Positions 18,549 to 27,685 of a stretch of DNA of 64,000 nt are shown here, one piece after another. How positions within the stretch are numbered: the stretch's first letter is position 1; each line of letters begins with the position of its first letter. The notes below the pieces were generated by a model, which was not told where the DNA came from, did no database searches, and saw only the letters and a list, made by a program, of their open reading frames with translations. Made by a program: the position numbers and the translations under genes. This DNA comes from Spartobacteria bacterium UBA695 (GTDB lineage Bacteria; Verrucomicrobiota; Verrucomicrobiia; Chthoniobacterales; Chthoniobacteraceae). The stretch is taken from the NCBI GenBank assembly GCA_002298145.1, contig DBMP01000029.1, positions 214,533 through 278,532 of the forward strand, in the 5' to 3' direction.

Positions 18549-18657
18549 AGGAAAGAAACGCCCAGAATGATCGGCACGGGGACGCCCGGCAAGCAGAAAG
18601 AGAAAAGTCCGAGACTCAGAATGGCAAGAACTCCCCGATGTTCCAACATTCCACTCA

Positions 18658-19203
18658 CTAAACCGCCACCATTTTCGGAGCCGACTCTTTTGTAAAAATC
18701 GCCCATTGGGCGAGGAAATGCATAATCTGGATGTCCTTTTTCCCGAGAAATTGGACTTGATCCAAATAAATAAGATGATTGTGGGGGCTGGTCCGCTTTT
18801 GGTTCAAATGAACCATTTCCAATAATTTTACGGCCCAGTCGAAGTGCGGCACCGGGGTGGTCAAAAACAATTTGCCGCCGGGACGTAAGAGGGCGTGGCA
18901 GGCATCGAAACAATTAACGTGCTCCACCACTTCAAATGCAATAATGACGTCAAAGGAATCGGGTTGGAGTTCAAGCTTCTGCCAGTCAAGGATGCTGCCC
19001 ACGACATCAGCTGGAGGAAAAAGATCGATGTCAGTGTATTTAACACCAGGGATGCTTTCGGCGGCTTCTTTGAACCATCGGCTTGCAGAACCAATCTCAA
19101 GAACTCGAGCGCCTTGCGGAATATTTGGCAAAAAATACCGAATCTTTTTCTCTTGGGCGATTCGTTGGATGGGCAATGGTTTTGTCTGGCTCACTTTCAC
19201 CAT
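18658..19203 (-). CDS. Class I SAM-dependent methyltransferase, GC-poor
   Basis: 181 residues from the ATG at 19203 (an ATG at 19218 adds five residues). Motif I is ARVLEIGSASRWF, motif II is KYTDIDLF, and FDVIIAFEVVEHV plus LLRPGGKLFLTTPVPHF are typical of type 11 methyltransferases. The GSAS replaces the usual GxGxG pattern and the protein is short, so the C-terminal substrate part is minimal. GC content and codon choice are visibly lower than in flanking serA and mgtA, suggesting transfer. The substrate is unknown. Confidence 0.82.
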   Translation of the reverse strand: MVKVSQTKPLPIQRIAQEKKIRYFLPNIPQGARVLEIGSASRWFKEAAESIPGVKYTDIDLFPPADVVGSILDWQKLELQPDSFDVIIAFEVVEHVNCFDACHALLRPGGKLFLTTPVPHFDWAVKLLEMVHLNQKRTSPHNHLIYLDQVQFLGKKDIQIMHFLAQWAIFTKESAPKMVAV

Positions 19204-19395
19204 AGCCAAGATTATCATCTATTCCCCCTACGCCTCAATACGGGACTGTAGGCGTTGCCGATATTTTCAGTAAGAAAAACGGCAATTCAACGAATTGTGG
19301 TTTTCACTTCTTGAAAAGTCAGCGCAACTCGGTTAACGAAACGGCGCGAGTCGTTTCCCTAATACGGCTCAGGGGCTCTTTTCGCGCGTTGATCT
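19204..19395. promoter_or_regulatory. Divergent intergenic region upstream of mgtA
   Basis: About 190 bp, AT-richer than its surroundings, separating the methyltransferase and mgtA. An inverted repeat TTGCCG (19255-19260) / CGGCAA (19280-19285) is the only structure I see. Magnesium transporter genes often have regulatory leaders, but no known Mg riboswitch consensus is recognised here. Confidence 0.35.
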
Positions 19396-22065
19396 ATGTT
19401 TCGCACTTTAATCGGCAAAATCCATCCCACCGTATTCCTGAAGGCTGCCAAGGCGGCCTCGGGTACCGTTTCCGAAGACGAAAGCCGGCTCGTGGAGTTA
19501 TGCCGCTGCACTCCGGAGGAAGCCGTTGCCCGCCTGGGAGTCACGGAACACGGCCTTTCGCCCGAAGCGGTGGAGGAAGCGCGCGACCATTATGGCCCGA
19601 ACCTGCTGAGCCACAAGATCGAGAAAGGCGTCATCGGCGAACTCTTCCAGCGGTGTAAAAACCCGCTCGTCATCCAGTTGCTGGTGATCTGCATCGTCTG
19701 CCTTCTGCCGTGGACGTATGACCCCGTATCGGCCTCCATCGTTGGCGGGATGATCTTCCTCTCCGTCGTTCTGGCCTACGTCCAGGAAAAGCGCTCCAGC
19801 AAGGCGGTCGAAGAGCTGCAAGCCATGGTCCAGGCCGACTGCACTGTGGTGCGCGAAGGCGTGGAAACCGACATCGCCATCGCCGATATTGTCCCGGGCG
19901 ACATTGTCATCCTCAATGCCGGGGCCATCATCCCGGCGGATTTGCGGCTTCTCACCGCGAAAGACTTCTTCGTGAGCCAGTCCTCGCTGACTGGCGAATC
20001 CATGCCCGTGGAAAAATCCGCCGAAGCCGCGGAAGTCACCGGGCGCGGCCTCATCGAACTCCAGAACGCCTGCTTCCAGGGCAGCAACGTATTGAGCGGC
20101 TCGGCGCGCGGCGTCGTCGTCAACACCGGCAGCAAAACGCACTTCGGCGCGATCGCCGAGAAACTCGGCGGGGACCGTGTTCAGACCAGCTTCGACCGGG
20201 GCATCGCCGGGTTCACCTGGCTGATGATCCAGTTCATGGTCGTCATGGTCAGCGTGGTCTTCCTGATCATCGGCATCACCAAGCACAACTGGACGGAAGC
20301 CCTGCTCTTTGGCCTCTCAGTGGCCGTCGGCCTCACGCCGGAAATGCTCCCCATGATCGTCACGGTGAACCTTTCCAAGGGAGCCATGGCGATGTCGCGC
20401 AAGAAGGTGATCGTCAAGCGCCTCAACGCCATCCAGAACTTCGGGGCCATCGACATTCTCTGCACCGACAAGACCGGCACGCTCACGCAAGACCGCGTCA
20501 TCCTGGAGAAAGCCGTCGACGTGACCAACCGCGACAGCGAGGACGTCCTGCGCTACGCGTACATGAACAGCTACTACCAGACCGGCCTGCGCAACCTGCT
20601 GGACCGTTCGGTACTCTCCCACACGGAACTCGACGTCGAGCGCAACTGCCGCAAGGTGGACGAAATCCCCTTCGACTTCCAGCGCAAGCGCATGAGCGTG
20701 GTGGTGGACTACGAGGGCGACCACGTCTTGATTTGCAAAGGGGCCGTCGAGGACATCTACAAGAGCTGTACGCACTACCAGGTGGACGACGAAGTCCACC
20801 TCATGATCGACCTCATCAAGAACGATCTGCTGGAGGAATACGAAGACCTTAGCCGCGACGGCTACCGCGTCCTGGGCATCGCCTACCGGGAATTTCCGCA
20901 AACCAAAACCACCTTCTCCGTCACCGACGAAAGCGACCTCATCCTCCTAGGCTACATCGCCTTCCTCGACCCGCCCAAGGGCTCCGCGGCCACGGCCATC
21001 GCCCAGCTTAAGGAAGTCGGCGTCTCCACCAAGATCCTCACCGGCGACAACGCACTCGTCACCCGCAAGATCTGCAAAGACGTGGACCTCGCCGCCGGGG
21101 AAATCGTCACCGGCGACCTCCTCATCGGCCTCGACGAGGAAGCGCTCGGCGAACTGGCTGAAAAAACGACCGTCTTCGCCCGCCTCTCCCCTTCGCAGAA
21201 AGAATCCATCATCGTGGCGCTGCAAAAGCGCGGCCACGTCATCGGCTACATGGGCGACGGCATCAACGACGCCCCCTCCATGCGCGCCGCCGACGTCGGC
21301 ATCTCGGTGGATACGGCGGTGGACGTCGCCAAGGAATCGGCCGACATCATCCTGCTGGAAAAAAGCCTCCTCGTCCTCGAAGACGGCATCCTCGAAGGCC
21401 GCAAAGTCTTCGGGAACATCATCAAGTACATCCGCATGGGGGCCAGCTCGAACTTTGGCAACATGTTCAGCGTCCTGGGCGGCGCGATCTTCCTGCCCTT
21501 CCTGCCAATGGCGCCCATCCAGGTGCTCGTCAACAACCTCCTCTACGACGCCTCGCAGGTTGGCATCCCGGCGGACTCGGTGGACCCCGAGTACCTAAAA
21601 ACGCCGCGCCAGTGGAACATCGAAAACATCCGCCGTTTCATGATCTGGATCGGGCCGATGAGCTCCATCTTTGACTACGCGACCTTTTTCCTAATGCTCT
21701 ACTTCTTCAACTGCTGGCTCTTTAGCGACCCGGGCACCTCGCAGGAAATGAAGGACTACTACGAGAAACTCTTCCACACCGGCTGGTTCGTGGAGTCGAT
21801 CCTCACGCAGACCTTGATCGTGCACATCATCCGGACGAACAAGATCCCGTTCTTCCAGAGCATCGCCAGCCCGGCCCTGCTGCTGACCACCCTGGCCGTC
21901 ATGGTCGCGGGCGGCTCGCTGCCGTACCTGAGGCTGGGCGAATACCTAGGGCTCGTCCCGCTGCCGGGCATCTACTGGGCGTGGATCGCCGGGTTCCTGA
22001 TCGCCTACTCCGTGCTCACGCACTTCGTAAAGACCTTATTCCACAAGAAATACGGCATCGACTAA
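19396..22065 (+). CDS. mgtA: Magnesium-translocating P-type ATPase
   Basis: 889 residues, the MgtA/MgtB length. This P3B-type ATPase imports Mg2+ across the inner membrane. Visible motifs are the actuator SLTGES, the phosphorylation site CTDKTGTLTQD, the hinge GDGINDAPSMRAADVGIS, and the MgtA-type C-terminal membrane block NNLLYDASQVGIPADSVD. About ten membrane helices are apparent. It stands alone, preceded by a divergent AT-rich spacer and followed by an intergenic array of palindromic repeats. Confidence 0.96.
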   Translation: MFRTLIGKIHPTVFLKAAKAASGTVSEDESRLVELCRCTPEEAVARLGVTEHGLSPEAVEEARDHYGPNLLSHKIEKGVIGELFQRCKNPLVIQLLVICIVCLLPWTYDPVSASIVGGMIFLSVVLAYVQEKRSSKAVEELQAMVQADCTVVREGVETDIAIADIVPGDIVILNAGAIIPADLRLLTAKDFFVSQSSLTGESMPVEKSAEAAEVTGRGLIELQNACFQGSNVLSGSARGVVVNTGSKTHFGAIAEKLGGDRVQTSFDRGIAGFTWLMIQFMVVMVSVVFLIIGITKHNWTEALLFGLSVAVGLTPEMLPMIVTVNLSKGAMAMSRKKVIVKRLNAIQNFGAIDILCTDKTGTLTQDRVILEKAVDVTNRDSEDVLRYAYMNSYYQTGLRNLLDRSVLSHTELDVERNCRKVDEIPFDFQRKRMSVVVDYEGDHVLICKGAVEDIYKSCTHYQVDDEVHLMIDLIKNDLLEEYEDLSRDGYRVLGIAYREFPQTKTTFSVTDESDLILLGYIAFLDPPKGSAATAIAQLKEVGVSTKILTGDNALVTRKICKDVDLAAGEIVTGDLLIGLDEEALGELAEKTTVFARLSPSQKESIIVALQKRGHVIGYMGDGINDAPSMRAADVGISVDTAVDVAKESADIILLEKSLLVLEDGILEGRKVFGNIIKYIRMGASSNFGNMFSVLGGAIFLPFLPMAPIQVLVNNLLYDASQVGIPADSVDPEYLKTPRQWNIENIRRFMIWIGPMSSIFDYATFFLMLYFFNCWLFSDPGTSQEMKDYYEKLFHTGWFVESILTQTLIVHIIRTNKIPFFQSIASPALLLTTLAVMVAGGSLPYLRLGEYLGLVPLPGIYWAWIAGFLIAYSVLTHFVKTLFHKKYGID

Positions 22066-22099
22066 CGGGCTAACAGGCTCCAGGCATCAGGCCCCCCTC

Positions 22100-22123
22100 G
22101 TTCACAATCTCCAGATTGGGAAC
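22100..22123. repeat. Palindromic repeat, CTCCAG loop
   Basis: GTTC-A-CAAT pairs with ATTG-G-GAAC around loop CTCCAG with one internal mismatch. It is the first of four hairpins downstream of mgtA. Confidence 0.65.
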
Positions 22124-22135
22124 GTCTTCTATCCG

Positions 22136-22150
22136 CGAATCTCTGATTCG
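22136..22150. repeat. Palindromic repeat, CTCTG loop
   Basis: CGAAT / ATTCG perfect 5-bp stem around loop CTCTG. Confidence 0.6.
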
Positions 22151-22164
22151 TTCAGTACGGTTAT

Positions 22165-22179
22165 GGAATCAGAGATTCC
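22165..22179. repeat. Palindromic repeat, CTCTG loop, inverted
   Basis: GGAAT / ATTCC around CAGAG, the reverse complement of the CTCTG loop. The same unit in the other orientation occurs at 28131-28145. Confidence 0.6.
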
Positions 22180-22189
22180 CAGACACCGA

Positions 22190-22215
22190 CGTTACGAATC
22201 TGGAGATTCGTAACG
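22190..22215. repeat. Palindromic repeat, CTCCAG loop, inverted
   Basis: CGTTACGAAT / ATTCGTAACG perfect 10-bp stem around CTGGAG (reverse complement CTCCAG). Nearly the same hairpin, other orientation, is at 28095-28120. Confidence 0.7.
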
Positions 22216-22255
22216 AGAGCGAGAAGATCATCCGTCAAATCAAACGGCAACGGCC

Positions 22256-22825
22256 CTAAGAGCACCCATACCGCTTGCAAGCCTCGGCGATAATCGCATC
22301 GGCGGCCTGCGTATGGGTCTTGTAGGTGGTATCCACCGTGAAATCAGCCGTCGCGTCGTAGAGCGGCGCACGCGAGGCCAGGAGCTGCGTCACCGTCTCG
22401 CGCGGATTCTCCGTATGCAGGAGCGGCCGCGCCCGATTGCGCGAAACCCGCTCGTAAATCACCTCTTCGGAGGCCGAAAGGAGCACCACAAACCCGAGTT
22501 CGTGCAGCAGCGGCACATTCCGGGGCTGCGTCACAATCCCCCCGCCCGTCGCGATCACCGCACGGCTGGCCCGCCGATCGCGGAGGAACTCCAGCGTGCG
22601 CGACTCGTAATCCCGGAACGCCCCCTCCCCCTTTTGCGCGAAAATCTCCGTGATCTGCATCCCCGCCGCCTCCACCACCAGCGCATCGGTATCCAGCAGT
22701 TGGAAACCGAGCTTCGTAGCCAGGATCCGGCCAATCGACGACTTACCGCTGCCCATGAAACCGATCAGGACAATATTGACGGCGGGCGCGGGAGGCAGAG
22801 CAGGGTTATTGGGTAAATCACTCAT
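22256..22825 (-). CDS. aroK: Shikimate kinase
   Basis: 189 residues. It phosphorylates shikimate at the 3-OH in the chorismate pathway, feeding among others the tryptophan genes trpA and trpB in this window. Walker A is GFMGSGKSS, the shikimate-binding DTD is in LLDTDALV, RDYE and GGGIV follow, and the lid region has RNRARPLL. Length is slightly over the usual 170 because of a Pro/Ala-rich N-terminal extension (about 15 residues). It is transcribed divergently from the Sua5-type gene, with an 88-bp spacer. Confidence 0.95.
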   Translation of the reverse strand: MSDLPNNPALPPAPAVNIVLIGFMGSGKSSIGRILATKLGFQLLDTDALVVEAAGMQITEIFAQKGEGAFRDYESRTLEFLRDRRASRAVIATGGGIVTQPRNVPLLHELGFVVLLSASEEVIYERVSRNRARPLLHTENPRETVTQLLASRAPLYDATADFTVDTTYKTHTQAADAIIAEACKRYGCS

Positions 22826-22913
22826 TCAGAAGGGGGCGAAGCGTAGGTCCTCGCCCCCCCCTCGTCAATTCCGCTTCAAAAAGAGCCCCACAGAGAGTAG
22901 GGTCACCGTTCCT

Positions 22914-23897
22914 TTGAATACGCTCCTACTTCCAACCGACACCCCCGAGCAGCTCGCACACGCCGTGGCCGAGGCCTCGCGCTGCCTCGCCGCGGGGGAC
23001 CCGGTCGGCCTGCCCACGGAAACCGTCTACGGGCTCGCCGCCGACGGCCTCTGCCCCGAGGCAGTCCTCAAAATCTACGAAGCCAAGGAACGCCCCTTTT
23101 TCGACCCGATGATCCTGCACCTGCCGGACCTCGCCTGGCGGGATCGCCTCACCGCCCCGCCCGCCTCCGACTGCCCGCTCATCGACGCCCTGACCGCCCG
23201 CTTCTGGCCCGGCCCGCTGACGATCGTGCTGCCCCGGCGCGAAATCGTCCCCGACATCGCCGCCAGCGGCCTGCCCACCGTGGCCCTGCGGATGCCCTCC
23301 CACCCGGTCTTCCAGGCCATCACGCGCGCCTTTGGCAGGCCGCTTGCCGCCCCAAGCGCCAACCGCTTTGGCCGCATCAGCCCCACCGCCGCCGCCCATG
23401 TGGTAAGCGAGCTTTCGGGCCGCATCCCGCTCGTCGTTGACGGCGGCCCCACCACCCACGGCGTGGAATCCACCATCATCGCCGTGGCCGGGGGGAAAAT
23501 CGAGATCCTGCGCAACGGCCCCGTCACCCGGGAGGAACTCGCCGCTTTTGCCGAAGTCACCGCCGCCGGAGCCGTCTCCAAGCCCGTCGCCCCGGGGCAA
23601 TTGAAAAGCCACTACGCCCCGCGCACCCCCCTGCGCCTCAGCGAACACCCCGAGCCCGTCGCGGGCAAACGCTGCGGCCTCATGGCGTGGAAGGCGGCGC
23701 TTCCCGGATTTGAGAAAGTCGAGCTGCTGGCCCCCGAGCGGGGCGACCTGCGCGAAGCCGCCTCACACCTTTTCGCCGCCATGCGCCGCCTGGACGAAGC
23801 GGGCCTGGACCTGATCCTAGCCGAGCCGCTGCCCGAAACCGGCCTCGGCGCGGCCATCATGGACCGCCTGCGCAAAGCCGCGCACAACAACAGCTAA
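22914..23897 (+). CDS. L-threonylcarbamoyladenylate synthase (Sua5/YrdC/TsaC family)
   Basis: 327 residues from a TTG at 22914 (MNTLLLPTDTPEQ). The open frame extends upstream to 22650 but that part is antisense to aroK and has no family match. It makes threonylcarbamoyl-AMP for the t6A37 modification of ANN-decoding tRNAs. The YrdC domain (about 15-200) shows GLPTETVYGLAADG, KIYEAKERP, the KRPxxxP-equivalent FDPMILH, SANRFGRISPT and STIIAV. The C-terminal Sua5 domain (about 215-325) begins APGQLKSHYAPRTPL, so this is the long Sua5 form rather than short TsaC. Confidence 0.92.
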   Translation: MNTLLLPTDTPEQLAHAVAEASRCLAAGDPVGLPTETVYGLAADGLCPEAVLKIYEAKERPFFDPMILHLPDLAWRDRLTAPPASDCPLIDALTARFWPGPLTIVLPRREIVPDIAASGLPTVALRMPSHPVFQAITRAFGRPLAAPSANRFGRISPTAAAHVVSELSGRIPLVVDGGPTTHGVESTIIAVAGGKIEILRNGPVTREELAAFAEVTAAGAVSKPVAPGQLKSHYAPRTPLRLSEHPEPVAGKRCGLMAWKAALPGFEKVELLAPERGDLREAASHLFAAMRRLDEAGLDLILAEPLPETGLGAAIMDRLRKAAHNNS

Positions 23898-23948
23898 AAG
23901 GAAATGCCGCCCGAATTTCCTCAAAAAGCTCCATTCCTCTCGCCTCGG

Positions 23949-23967
23949 GCCCAAACTCTATTTGGGC
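23949..23967. repeat. Palindromic repeat, CTCTA loop (pair member 1)
   Basis: GCCCAAA / TTTGGGC perfect 7-bp stem around a CTCTA-centred loop, identical in core to 16824-16842. Confidence 0.75.
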
Positions 23968-23970
23968 GCC

Positions 23971-23986
23971 CGCAACTCCATTGCAG
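23971..23986. repeat. Palindromic repeat, CTCCA loop (pair member 2)
   Basis: GCAA / TTGC around CTCCA; the same 16-base unit as at 16856-16871, here 3 bases rather than about 10 after its partner hairpin. Confidence 0.7.
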
Positions 23987-24064
23987 CTCTCCCATCTTTC
24001 GCGCCTTTTCGCGGCAAAAAATTTGCCACCCCGCCGCTTTGCGTGAACTCTTCCCCTTCCGCCG

Positions 24065-25711
24065 ATGACACCCGATTCCCCGACCGCCTCCTCTAAATCC
24101 CAAAACCAGCTCAGCCGCAAGGCCGCGGGCGTCGTCGGGCTCGCCGTGGCGTGCAGCCGCGTCCTCGGGCTCGTGCGCGAGCTGGTTTTCGCCAAACTCT
24201 TCGGCGCCGGGTACCTGATGGACGTCTTCGTCACGTCGTTCCGTATTCCCAATCTCCTGCGCGATCTCTTCGCCGAAGGGGCCCTTTCCACCGCCTTCAT
24301 CACCGTATTCTCAAAAAAAATCGCCACCGAGGGCGACCACTCCGCCTGGGCGCTGGCCAACAAAATCGCCACCCTCACGGCCATCTTCATGAGCTTGGTG
24401 ACGCTTCTGGGCATTCTCTTTGCGCCGCAACTCGTCAACCTCATCGCCGGAGGCTACAAGCCGGAAAAGACGGCAGCCATCCTCCAGCTCACGCAGATCA
24501 TGTTCCCCTTCATCCTGCTCGTCTCCCTGGCGGCGCTGGTCATGGGGATGCTCAACGCCAAAAACATCTTCGGGATGCCCGCCATGGCATCGAGCTTCTT
24601 TAACCTCGGCTCGATCATCGGCGGCGTGACCATCGGCTGGTGGCTCGACCCCCACTTCGGCCCCCGGGCCCTGGTCGGCCTCGCCATCGGCACCTTGATC
24701 GGCGGCCTCTTGCAGCTCATCGTCCAGTTCCCCTCCCTACGCCACGTCGGCTTCCGCTTCCGGCCCGACTTCTCCTGGCGCGACGACGGGGTGCGGCAAA
24801 TTCTAACGCTGATGGGCCCCGCCGTCATCGCCGCCAGCGCGGTCCAGGTCAACGTAATGGTCAACACCAAGTTCGCCTCCTACATTGCGGGCGACGGCCC
24901 CGTGAGCTGGCTCAACGCCTCCTTTCGCCTCATGCAGCTCCCTCTGGGGATCTTCGGCGTGGCCGTCGGCACCGTCACCCTGCCCGTCATCTCCCGCTTC
25001 GCCGCCACCCGCGACCTGGGCGGCGTCCGCTCCACCCTCGGGCACGGCCTGCGGCTGGCCTTTTTCCTGACAATCCCCTGTGCCATCGGCCTCGTTTTCT
25101 TCGCCGAGCCGATCATCTCTCTGATATTTGAGAGAGGCCGCTTCCATTACAGCGACACCCTCCAAACCGCCGAGGCGCTGCGCTACTACGCCCTGGGCCT
25201 TGTCGCCTACTCGGGTATCAAGGTCATCGCCCCCTGCTTCTACGCCCTGGATAAAAAGAATATGCCCATGCTGGTCAGCTTTTTCTCGATTTTGACCAAT
25301 TACGTCTTCAACCAGTTCTTCACCTTCAGCCTCCACCTCGGTCACCGGGGCCTGGCCCTCTCCACGAGCCTCGTCGCCATCCTCAACTTTGCCATCCTCT
25401 ACGTCCTCATGGCCCGCCACATCGAGGGCCTGGAGACCAAGGCCCTCCTGCGCAGCTTCGCCAAGCTCGCGGCAGCCAGCGCCCCCCTCGCACTCGTCTG
25501 CATGGCTGCCCAGCACTGGGTTTTCCCCAACCTCGGGGCCATGGCCTTTCTCCCCAAGCTCATCGGGGTGGGGCTGACGATCGCCGTCGGCGCTGCCGTG
25601 TTCGGCGCCGGGGTTGCCCTCCTGAAGGTGGAAGAAATCGCCGACGTCATGGAAATGCTCCGAAGGAAGCTCGGCAAGTTTCGCCACCCTGGCACGGAGG
25701 CTGCTCGATAA
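24065..25711 (+). CDS. murJ: Lipid II flippase MurJ
   Basis: 548 residues, a MOP-superfamily membrane protein that flips the peptidoglycan precursor lipid II. After a short polar N-terminus, multiple hydrophobic helices follow (about 14). Family blocks are SRVLGLVRELVFAKLFGAGYLMDVFVTSFRIPNLLRDLFAEGALSTAFI, the typical MviN opening, and LPLGIFGVAVGTVTLPVISR in the middle. It follows the Sua5 gene by about 170 bp that contain two palindromic repeats, so it may have its own promoter. Confidence 0.95.
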   Translation: MTPDSPTASSKSQNQLSRKAAGVVGLAVACSRVLGLVRELVFAKLFGAGYLMDVFVTSFRIPNLLRDLFAEGALSTAFITVFSKKIATEGDHSAWALANKIATLTAIFMSLVTLLGILFAPQLVNLIAGGYKPEKTAAILQLTQIMFPFILLVSLAALVMGMLNAKNIFGMPAMASSFFNLGSIIGGVTIGWWLDPHFGPRALVGLAIGTLIGGLLQLIVQFPSLRHVGFRFRPDFSWRDDGVRQILTLMGPAVIAASAVQVNVMVNTKFASYIAGDGPVSWLNASFRLMQLPLGIFGVAVGTVTLPVISRFAATRDLGGVRSTLGHGLRLAFFLTIPCAIGLVFFAEPIISLIFERGRFHYSDTLQTAEALRYYALGLVAYSGIKVIAPCFYALDKKNMPMLVSFFSILTNYVFNQFFTFSLHLGHRGLALSTSLVAILNFAILYVLMARHIEGLETKALLRSFAKLAAASAPLALVCMAAQHWVFPNLGAMAFLPKLIGVGLTIAVGAAVFGAGVALLKVEEIADVMEMLRRKLGKFRHPGTEAAR

Positions 25712-25793
25712 GGTTCACCCCATTGGAAGACCGAAATCGGGAAAGGACTTTACCCAGAACTCTCTTTTGACTAAAACATCACGAATTCACCCC

Positions 25794-26666
25794 ATGAGCG
25801 CCCGCCGTCTCCATATCCTGTTTGGGTTTTGCCTTGTGGCGCTCACCGCGCCGCTGGGGCATTCTCAATCCGCCAACGGCGACTTTAATAAGTACGCCCA
25901 GAAACTCCGGGAAAACGCCCTCCTAAAGATGGAGCCGACCGTCCAGGTCCAGACCTCCACCTCCTCGCAGCAGGCCCAGGTCCAGCCCATGGGAACCAGC
26001 ACCATCAGCCGCGTCGGCTCGTTCTTCGGCCTCGGCAGCCGCTACCCCTGGAAGCTCAACATCGTCACCACCGTTTTCTGGATCGGCGAAGGCACCACCG
26101 CCCGCAACCCCACGCCCAACCGCTCCAGCTCCTGGGACCCCAACTGGATGGGCAAATACGGCGGCGTCGACACCCCCGAGCGCCGCGACGGCTTCCTGCC
26201 CGTCGGCTTCATCCCCGGCCAGAACCCCTTCTACTGCGCGCTGCCCTATAACGACGTCACCCGCGGCACCACCAAACCGGAAGCCTCATTCGTCATCCCC
26301 TGGTTCCGCCAGGAGTTTCAGCGGCCCGGCCAGTCCGTCTGCAAAGGCCGCTGGCTGGCCATCCGCCACGGCAACCGCGTCGCCTACGCCCAGTGGGAAG
26401 ATTGCGGCCCCTTCCGCACCGACCATTGGCAGTACGTCTTCGGCAAAGAACTGCCCAAGCCGAACATCAACAATGGCGCGGGCCTCGACATCTCGCCCGC
26501 CGTGCGCGATTACCTCGGCATCAACGGCATCACCGACGTGTGCGACTGGAAGTTCGTCGACTTCTCGGAAGTCCCCAACGGCCCCTGGGCCCGCTTCGGC
26601 GACAACAACACCTTCGTCATGAACGCGCGGCGCACCACCGAGCGCGTGGCCAGCGGGAAGCAGTAG
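25794..26666 (+). CDS. Exported RlpA-like double-psi beta-barrel protein
   Basis: 290 residues from ATG 25794 (a TTG at 25767 is possible but weakens the signal peptide). A signal peptide (LHILFGFCLVALTAPLGHS) is followed by a Gln/Ser/Thr-rich stretch to about residue 70. The C-terminal part has the pattern of RlpA/expansin-like double-psi beta-barrels: AIRHGNRVAYAQWEDCGPF and the Asp-containing AGLDISPAVRDYLGI. Such folds bind or cleave peptidoglycan glycan strands. The first catalytic region is unusual, so lytic activity is uncertain. It follows murJ and is 13 bp ahead of holB. Confidence 0.7.
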   Translation: MSARRLHILFGFCLVALTAPLGHSQSANGDFNKYAQKLRENALLKMEPTVQVQTSTSSQQAQVQPMGTSTISRVGSFFGLGSRYPWKLNIVTTVFWIGEGTTARNPTPNRSSSWDPNWMGKYGGVDTPERRDGFLPVGFIPGQNPFYCALPYNDVTRGTTKPEASFVIPWFRQEFQRPGQSVCKGRWLAIRHGNRVAYAQWEDCGPFRTDHWQYVFGKELPKPNINNGAGLDISPAVRDYLGINGITDVCDWKFVDFSEVPNGPWARFGDNNTFVMNARRTTERVASGKQ

Positions 26667-26679
26667 AGCAGAACCCCCG

Positions 26680-27666
26680 ATGGCTTTCGCACCCGATGCC
26701 GCATTTGACTTCCTCCGCCGGGCCCATGAAACGGGCAGGCTCGCCCACGCGTACCTGATCACCGGAGACCCCGGCAGCGGCAAACGGGCCCTGGCCCTGC
26801 GCTTGGCGGGCCTCGTCACCGGCGCGAACAGCGATCCCCTCAAGCACGCCGACGTCCACGCGATCGAGCCCGAGTCCAAATCGCGCCTCATCCGCGTCGA
26901 GCAAACGCGGGACCTGGAAAAAGAGCTGCAAATGCGCGCCTCCCAGAGCGGGCGCAAAGTCGCCATCATCTTCGACGCCGACCGGATGAACGCCGCGGCC
27001 TCCAACTCATTCCTCAAAACCCTGGAGGAACCCCCCGCCAACTCGCTCCTCATCCTGGTCAGCGCGCACCCCGAGATGCTGCTGGAAACCATCCTCTCGC
27101 GCTGCATCCTCGTCTCGCTGACCGCCCCGGCCCGCAAAGACCTCCCCGAGACCCAGCGCCGCCTCCTGGATGCCGTCAACCGCTTCCTCACCCGTGGCGG
27201 CAAGCCAGGCGAAAGCGAAATCGCCAGCATCTTCGCCCTCGTGCGCGAATTCACCCTGCTCCTAGCCCAGGCCAAAAGCGCCATCGCCGACGAAGGCGCC
27301 GCCGAGCTCAAGCACGAAGAAGGCCTTTACAAACAGACCACCGACGGGAAATGGCTCGGCGAACGCGAGGAATACTACAAAGCGCTGGCCGAATCCCGCT
27401 ACCTGCAAGCCCGCACCCTTTTCATCGAAACCCTGCTCCAGTGGTGGGGCGACATCCTACGCCAGCAGCACCACGCCACCGAAGGCAACGCCCTCGACTT
27501 CCCCACCCACGCGGCGCAAACCGAAACGCTCGCAGCGAAATTCAGCACCCCCGACGTGCTCCGGCGCATCGCCGCCCTGGAAGGCCTGCGCGAAAACTTC
27601 GGCCGCAACGTCCAGGAACAACTCGCCGTCGAAGTCGCCTTCCTGGAAGCCTTCCGCGCCGCGTAG
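26680..27666 (+). CDS. holB: DNA polymerase III delta prime subunit
   Basis: 328 residues. It is a clamp-loader subunit, with AAA+ folds in the first 200 residues and a C-terminal helical collar. Evidence: HAYLITGDPGSGKRAL (a Walker A whose last Thr/Ser is Arg, so ATP hydrolysis is unlikely, as usual for delta prime), KVAIIFDADRMNAAASNSFLKTLEEPP and the SRC motif in ILSRCILVSL. The zinc-finger cysteines of some clamp-loader subunits are missing. The start is 13 bp after the RlpA-like gene, so the two are likely co-transcribed. Confidence 0.88.
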   Translation: MAFAPDAAFDFLRRAHETGRLAHAYLITGDPGSGKRALALRLAGLVTGANSDPLKHADVHAIEPESKSRLIRVEQTRDLEKELQMRASQSGRKVAIIFDADRMNAAASNSFLKTLEEPPANSLLILVSAHPEMLLETILSRCILVSLTAPARKDLPETQRRLLDAVNRFLTRGGKPGESEIASIFALVREFTLLLAQAKSAIADEGAAELKHEEGLYKQTTDGKWLGEREEYYKALAESRYLQARTLFIETLLQWWGDILRQQHHATEGNALDFPTHAAQTETLAAKFSTPDVLRRIAALEGLRENFGRNVQEQLAVEVAFLEAFRAA

Positions 27667-27685
27667 CCACAGAATTCATTTACTC

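Noticed and set aside
22650..22913. N-terminal extension of the Sua5-type gene
   Set aside because: It runs antisense through aroK and lacks family similarity; the TTG at 22914 gives the expected Sua5 N-terminus.
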